From JADGRQ01 sp041476585 (GTDB taxonomy: Bacteria > Pseudomonadota > Gammaproteobacteria > Burkholderiales > SG8-39): DNA of 8,154 bases. Of this stretch, positions 5,549 through 8,154 are shown piece by piece. The translations under genes were made by a program, and so were the position numbers. A model generated the notes under the pieces. It saw only the letters and a list, made by a program, of their open reading frames with translations. It was not told the DNA's origin and made no database searches. The stretch's first letter is position 1; each line of letters begins with the position of its first letter. Where the stretch lies: assembly GCA_041476585.1 (NCBI GenBank), contig JBGOTT010000182.1, forward strand, positions 1 through 8,154, read 5' to 3'.

Positions 5549-6721
5549 ATGCTCATCGACTTCTTCCTGAAACTGAAATCCCACAAGCTCCCGGTCTCCA
5601 TCAAGGAGTACCTGACGCTGCTCGAGGGCATGTCGAAGGGCGTGATCAGCAACTCGATCGACGAGTTCTACTACCTGTCGCGCACCACGCTGGTCAAGGA
5701 CGAACAGAATTTCGACAAGTTCGACCGCGCATTCTCGGAATTCTGGAACGGCGTCGAGACCATACCGGGCATCGAGGCGCAGATCCCGCTCGAATGGCTG
5801 CTCAAGCAGGCCGAGCTGACGCTCTCGGAAGAAGAGAAGAAGATGATCGAGGCGCTCGGCGGCTGGGACAAGCTGATGGAGACGCTCAAGAAACGGCTCG
5901 AGGAGCAGAAGGGCCGCCACCAGGGCGGCTCGAAGTGGATCGGCACCGCGGGCACCTCGCCGTTCGGCGCCTACGGCTTCAACCCGGAGGGCATCCGCAT
6001 CGGCCAGGCCGGTTCGCGCAACCGCAGCGCGGTGAAGGTGTGGGACCAGCGCGAATACCAGAACCTCGACGATTCGGTGGAACTCGGCACCCGAAACATC
6101 AAGGTGGCCCTCAGGCGGCTGCGCAAATTCGCGCGCGACGGCGCACCCGACGAATTCGACCTCGAGAACACGATCAACTCGACGGCGAAAAAAGCCTACC
6201 TCGACATCCACATGCGCCCCGAGCGCCGCAACACCGTCAAGGTGCTGCTGCTGATGGATATCGGCGGCTCGATGGACGATCACATCAAGCTCGCGCAGGA
6301 ACTGTTTTCCGCGGCGAAGACCGAGTTCAAGCACCTGGAGTTCTTCTACTTCCACAACTGCCTGTACGACTTCGTCTGGAAGGACAACCGCCGCCGCCAC
6401 TCCGAGCGCACCAAGACTTGGGACCTGCTGCACAAGTACGGCCACGACTACAAGATCGTGTTCGTCGGCGATGCGACGATGAGCCCCTACGAGATCCTGC
6501 AGCCCGGAGGCAGCATCGAGTATTTCAACGAAGAGCCCGGCGCGGTCTGGATGAAGCGCGTCACCGACGTGTACTCGAAGGCGATCTGGCTCAATCCCGA
6601 GCCCGAGGAGATCTGGGGCTATCGCCAGTCGGTGCAGATCATGAAGGAACTGATGAACAACCGCATGTACCCGACCACGATCGACGGGCTCGAGCGCGCG
6701 ATGAAGGTGCTGGCGAAGTAG
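5549..6721 (+). CDS. CoxE-like VWA-domain protein, probable MoxR ATPase partner
   Basis: A 390-residue cytoplasmic protein with a von Willebrand A domain in its C-terminal half, of the CoxE-like type that pairs with MoxR ATPases in assembling or activating other proteins. The N-terminal half is helical and charged (MLIDFF start, KKMIEALGGWDKLMETL near the middle), followed by a Gly-rich linker and conserved-looking SRNRSAVKVWDQREY. The VWA domain starts with VKVLLLMDIGGSMDD; the metal site has Asp237 and Ser241, with Gly239 where the classical DxSxS motif has Ser. VGDATMSPYE supplies Asp308. From memory, this Gly is normal for the betaproteobacterial family. No signal peptide or membrane segment is present. 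The ATG at 5549 fits the family's N-terminus, though the ribosome site is weak. The oxidoreductase gene follows 21 nt later, probably in the same transcript. The matching ATPase is at the left edge of the window. Confidence 0.9.
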   Translation: MLIDFFLKLKSHKLPVSIKEYLTLLEGMSKGVISNSIDEFYYLSRTTLVKDEQNFDKFDRAFSEFWNGVETIPGIEAQIPLEWLLKQAELTLSEEEKKMIEALGGWDKLMETLKKRLEEQKGRHQGGSKWIGTAGTSPFGAYGFNPEGIRIGQAGSRNRSAVKVWDQREYQNLDDSVELGTRNIKVALRRLRKFARDGAPDEFDLENTINSTAKKAYLDIHMRPERRNTVKVLLLMDIGGSMDDHIKLAQELFSAAKTEFKHLEFFYFHNCLYDFVWKDNRRRHSERTKTWDLLHKYGHDYKIVFVGDATMSPYEILQPGGSIEYFNEEPGAVWMKRVTDVYSKAIWLNPEPEEIWGYRQSVQIMKELMNNRMYPTTIDGLERAMKVLAK

Positions 6722-6742
6722 CGGAGCGGCTCGATCCCCGCC

Positions 6743-7807
6743 ATGGCAGCAAGAACCGCGGTCGTCGTCGGCGCGCTCGGCGTCATGGGGCGCTACATCG
6801 TCGAACGCCTCGCCGCCCTGCCCGACTGGCAGGTGGTGGGCCTGTCGCGGCGCAAAGGCGAGGACCGCGGATCGATACGCCACATCCCTGTCGACCTGCT
6901 CGACGCGGCGGACACCGAGCGCAAGCTCGCAAAACTCGGCGAGGCTACGCACGTTTTCTACTGCGCATTCCAGGCCACCGGCGCCCAGGCCGCGGACTAT
7001 GCGAAGGGCATCGGGGTCAACCGCGACATGCTGGTGAATTCGGTGACTGCGATCGAGCGCGTCGCGAAGCGGCTGGAACGCGTGGTGCTGGTCACCGGCA
7101 CCAAATACTATGGCTCGCACCTCGGTCCGTTCCGCACCCCGGCGAAGGAGGACGACCCGCGGCATATGCCGCCCGACTACTACTACGACCAGATCGACTG
7201 GCTGACCGCGCACCAATCGGGCAAGACCTGGACGTGGACCGAGCTGCGGCCGCAGACGCTGTGCGGCTTCGCGCCCGGCACGGCGATGAGCATCGTGCCG
7301 GTGATCGCGGTGTACGCGGCAATCTCCAGGGAGCTCGGGCTGCCACTCAGGTTTCCGGGCAAGCCCGGCGCTTACCGCGCGATCTACCAGGTGACCGAGT
7401 CGATGCACATGGCGAACGCAGCGCTGTGGGCGGCAAGCGAACCGCGCTGCGCGAACCAGGCCTACAACATCACCAACGGCGACTATTTCCGCTGGATCAA
7501 CCTGTGGCCGCGCATCGCCGAGGTGTTCGAAATGGCGCATGCCGAGCCGCAGACCATCTCGCTGGTTGCGCACATGGCGGACAAAGGCCCGCTGTGGGAC
7601 GCGATGACGCGGAAGTACGGCCTGCTGCCGCACCGCTACGAGGACATCGTCGCCTGGCCGTTCGGCGATTATGTGTTCGGCTGCGACTGGGACGTGATGA
7701 CCAGCACCACCAAGGCGCGCGGGCACGGCTTTCACGATGTGGTGGACAGCGAAGACATGTTCGTGCGCCTGCTCGCGCGGTTCCGCGCCGAGCGCATCGT
7801 TCCATGA
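6743..7807 (+). CDS. SDR-family NAD(P)-dependent oxidoreductase, PRISE type
   Basis: A 354-residue soluble oxidoreductase of the extended short-chain dehydrogenase type. It begins with a Rossmann strand and dinucleotide loop VVVGALGVMG (Gly10, Gly13, Gly16). Later motifs match the PRISE group (progesterone 5-beta-reductase/iridoid synthase-like enone reductases): VTGTKYYGSHLGPF with Lys121, the tyrosine cluster PPDYYYDQID (Tyr146-148) in place of the usual NFYYxxED, and WTWTELRP followed by GFAPG. Plant members reduce the C=C bond of enones with NADPH; bacterial members are common and their natural substrates are mostly unknown. The length is close to the family's usual 350-400 residues. The ATG at 6743 lies 21 nt after the VWA stop with only a weak ribosome site, which points to co-transcription. 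No functional link to the VWA or MoxR proteins is evident. Confidence 0.88.
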   Translation: MAARTAVVVGALGVMGRYIVERLAALPDWQVVGLSRRKGEDRGSIRHIPVDLLDAADTERKLAKLGEATHVFYCAFQATGAQAADYAKGIGVNRDMLVNSVTAIERVAKRLERVVLVTGTKYYGSHLGPFRTPAKEDDPRHMPPDYYYDQIDWLTAHQSGKTWTWTELRPQTLCGFAPGTAMSIVPVIAVYAAISRELGLPLRFPGKPGAYRAIYQVTESMHMANAALWAASEPRCANQAYNITNGDYFRWINLWPRIAEVFEMAHAEPQTISLVAHMADKGPLWDAMTRKYGLLPHRYEDIVAWPFGDYVFGCDWDVMTSTTKARGHGFHDVVDSEDMFVRLLARFRAERIVP

Positions 7808-7824
7808 CCTGACGCCCGACCTTC

Positions 7825-7830
7825 AGAGGA
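7825..7830 (+). promoter_or_regulatory. Shine-Dalgarno for the right-edge hypothetical gene
   Basis: AGAGGA lies ten bases before the ATG at 7841. It supports that start for the partial gene running off the right edge. Confidence 0.6.
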
Positions 7831-7840
7831 TAATGTCTCC

Positions 7841-8154
7841 ATGAACGACGAACAGCCCGCTCCAGAACAGCCCGCCGAGGCAAAGCCCCTCGACCCCCAG
7901 TCCCCGGACCCGCGTCGCCGGTTGCGCGAACTCCTCGCCATTCCTGAACGCGACCGCAGCGATGCGATATGGGATGAAATCGTCAGTCTGGAAATCCAAC
8001 TGGCTCCCGAAAACCGCGCTGCGTCGCCGCAGGCGGATCCCGGTCGCGGCCAGGAGTCCGCCAGACGCCAGCAACAAGGCCGGCGTCCGGAGCAGGCGCG
8101 GCGGCAGGAGCCCTCACCCGGCGCAAAGCCCGGCAAGCGATTCTTCCAGAGGCC
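7841..8154 (+). CDS. Hypothetical protein, N-terminal part (3' end outside window)
   Basis: An open frame from ATG at 7841 to the window edge with no stop, giving at least 104 residues. It starts MNDEQPAPEQPAEAKPLD, an acidic, Pro-rich and probably disordered stretch. A compact helical patch follows (RRRLRELLAIPERDRSDAIW, then DEIVSLEIQLAPENR). After that comes a low-complexity Arg/Gln/Pro tail with short near-repeats such as RRQQQGRRPEQARRQEP and a basic KPGKRFFQR. I recognise this layout as a recurring betaproteobacterial hypothetical, but no function is known to me. There is no signal peptide or membrane segment. The basic tail might bind nucleic acid, which is speculation. It lies 33 nt downstream of the oxidoreductase gene with a reasonable ribosome site, so it may belong to the same operon. 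Confidence 0.75.
   Translation, partial: MNDEQPAPEQPAEAKPLDPQSPDPRRRLRELLAIPERDRSDAIWDEIVSLEIQLAPENRAASPQADPGRGQESARRQQQGRRPEQARRQEPSPGAKPGKRFFQR

Noticed and set aside
5519..7735. A 738-codon open frame on the minus strand, opposite the VWA and oxidoreductase genes
   Set aside because: Its translation is Arg/His/Val/Asp-rich with no recognisable domain, and it is the antisense of two well-supported genes. Long antisense frames are expected in GC-rich DNA.
5794..7812. A 672-codon plus-strand frame overlapping the VWA and oxidoreductase genes
   Set aside because: It is an Arg/Gly-rich off-frame translation that crosses the boundary between two real genes, with no domain.

Overview
The window is GC-rich, gene-dense, and uses mostly G/C-ending codons. 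It looks like a betaproteobacterial chromosome. That placement rests on recognising the MoxR-type ATPase, the CoxE-like VWA protein and the short basic/Gln-rich hypothetical at the right end as families typical of Burkholderiales, Rhodocyclales and relatives; it is inferred from memory, not from a search. No RNA genes, CRISPR array, insertion sequence or attachment site were seen.

Layout: (1) 1-530 (+) is the 3' part of a MoxR-family AAA+ ATPase. (2) 530-1459 (+), translationally coupled to it, is a class III adenylate/guanylate cyclase fused to a C-terminal FHA domain. (3) 1493-3817 (-) converges on it and encodes a PknB-like transmembrane Ser/Thr kinase with a large predicted periplasmic region. 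(4) 3863-4660 (-) is a CsgG-like exported protein. (5) 4704-5378 (-) is a small exported protein of unknown function. Genes 5, 4 and 3 run in the same direction with gaps of 43-45 nt and probably form one operon (exported protein, CsgG-like protein, kinase). (6) A 170-nt divergent intergenic region follows. (7) 5549-6721 (+) is a CoxE-like VWA-domain protein. (8) 6743-7807 (+) is an SDR oxidoreductase of the PRISE type (progesterone 5-beta-reductase/iridoid synthase-like). (9) 7841-8154 (+) is the start of a small hypothetical gene that runs off the right edge.

How the genes may work together (inference): MoxR ATPases and VWA proteins commonly act as chaperone-like pairs, so the two ends of the window probably belong to one functional unit that has a signalling locus lying between its halves. 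That locus joins a membrane Ser/Thr kinase, whose outer region resembles FlgT/LPP20 and CsgG/TolB-like envelope proteins, with exported proteins of similar type and with a cytoplasmic cyclase carrying a phosphothreonine-binding FHA domain. A simple model is that the kinase monitors an envelope assembly built from the two exported proteins, and that its phosphorylated juxtamembrane threonines recruit or regulate the cyclase. The domains are visible in the sequence; the circuit is a hypothesis.
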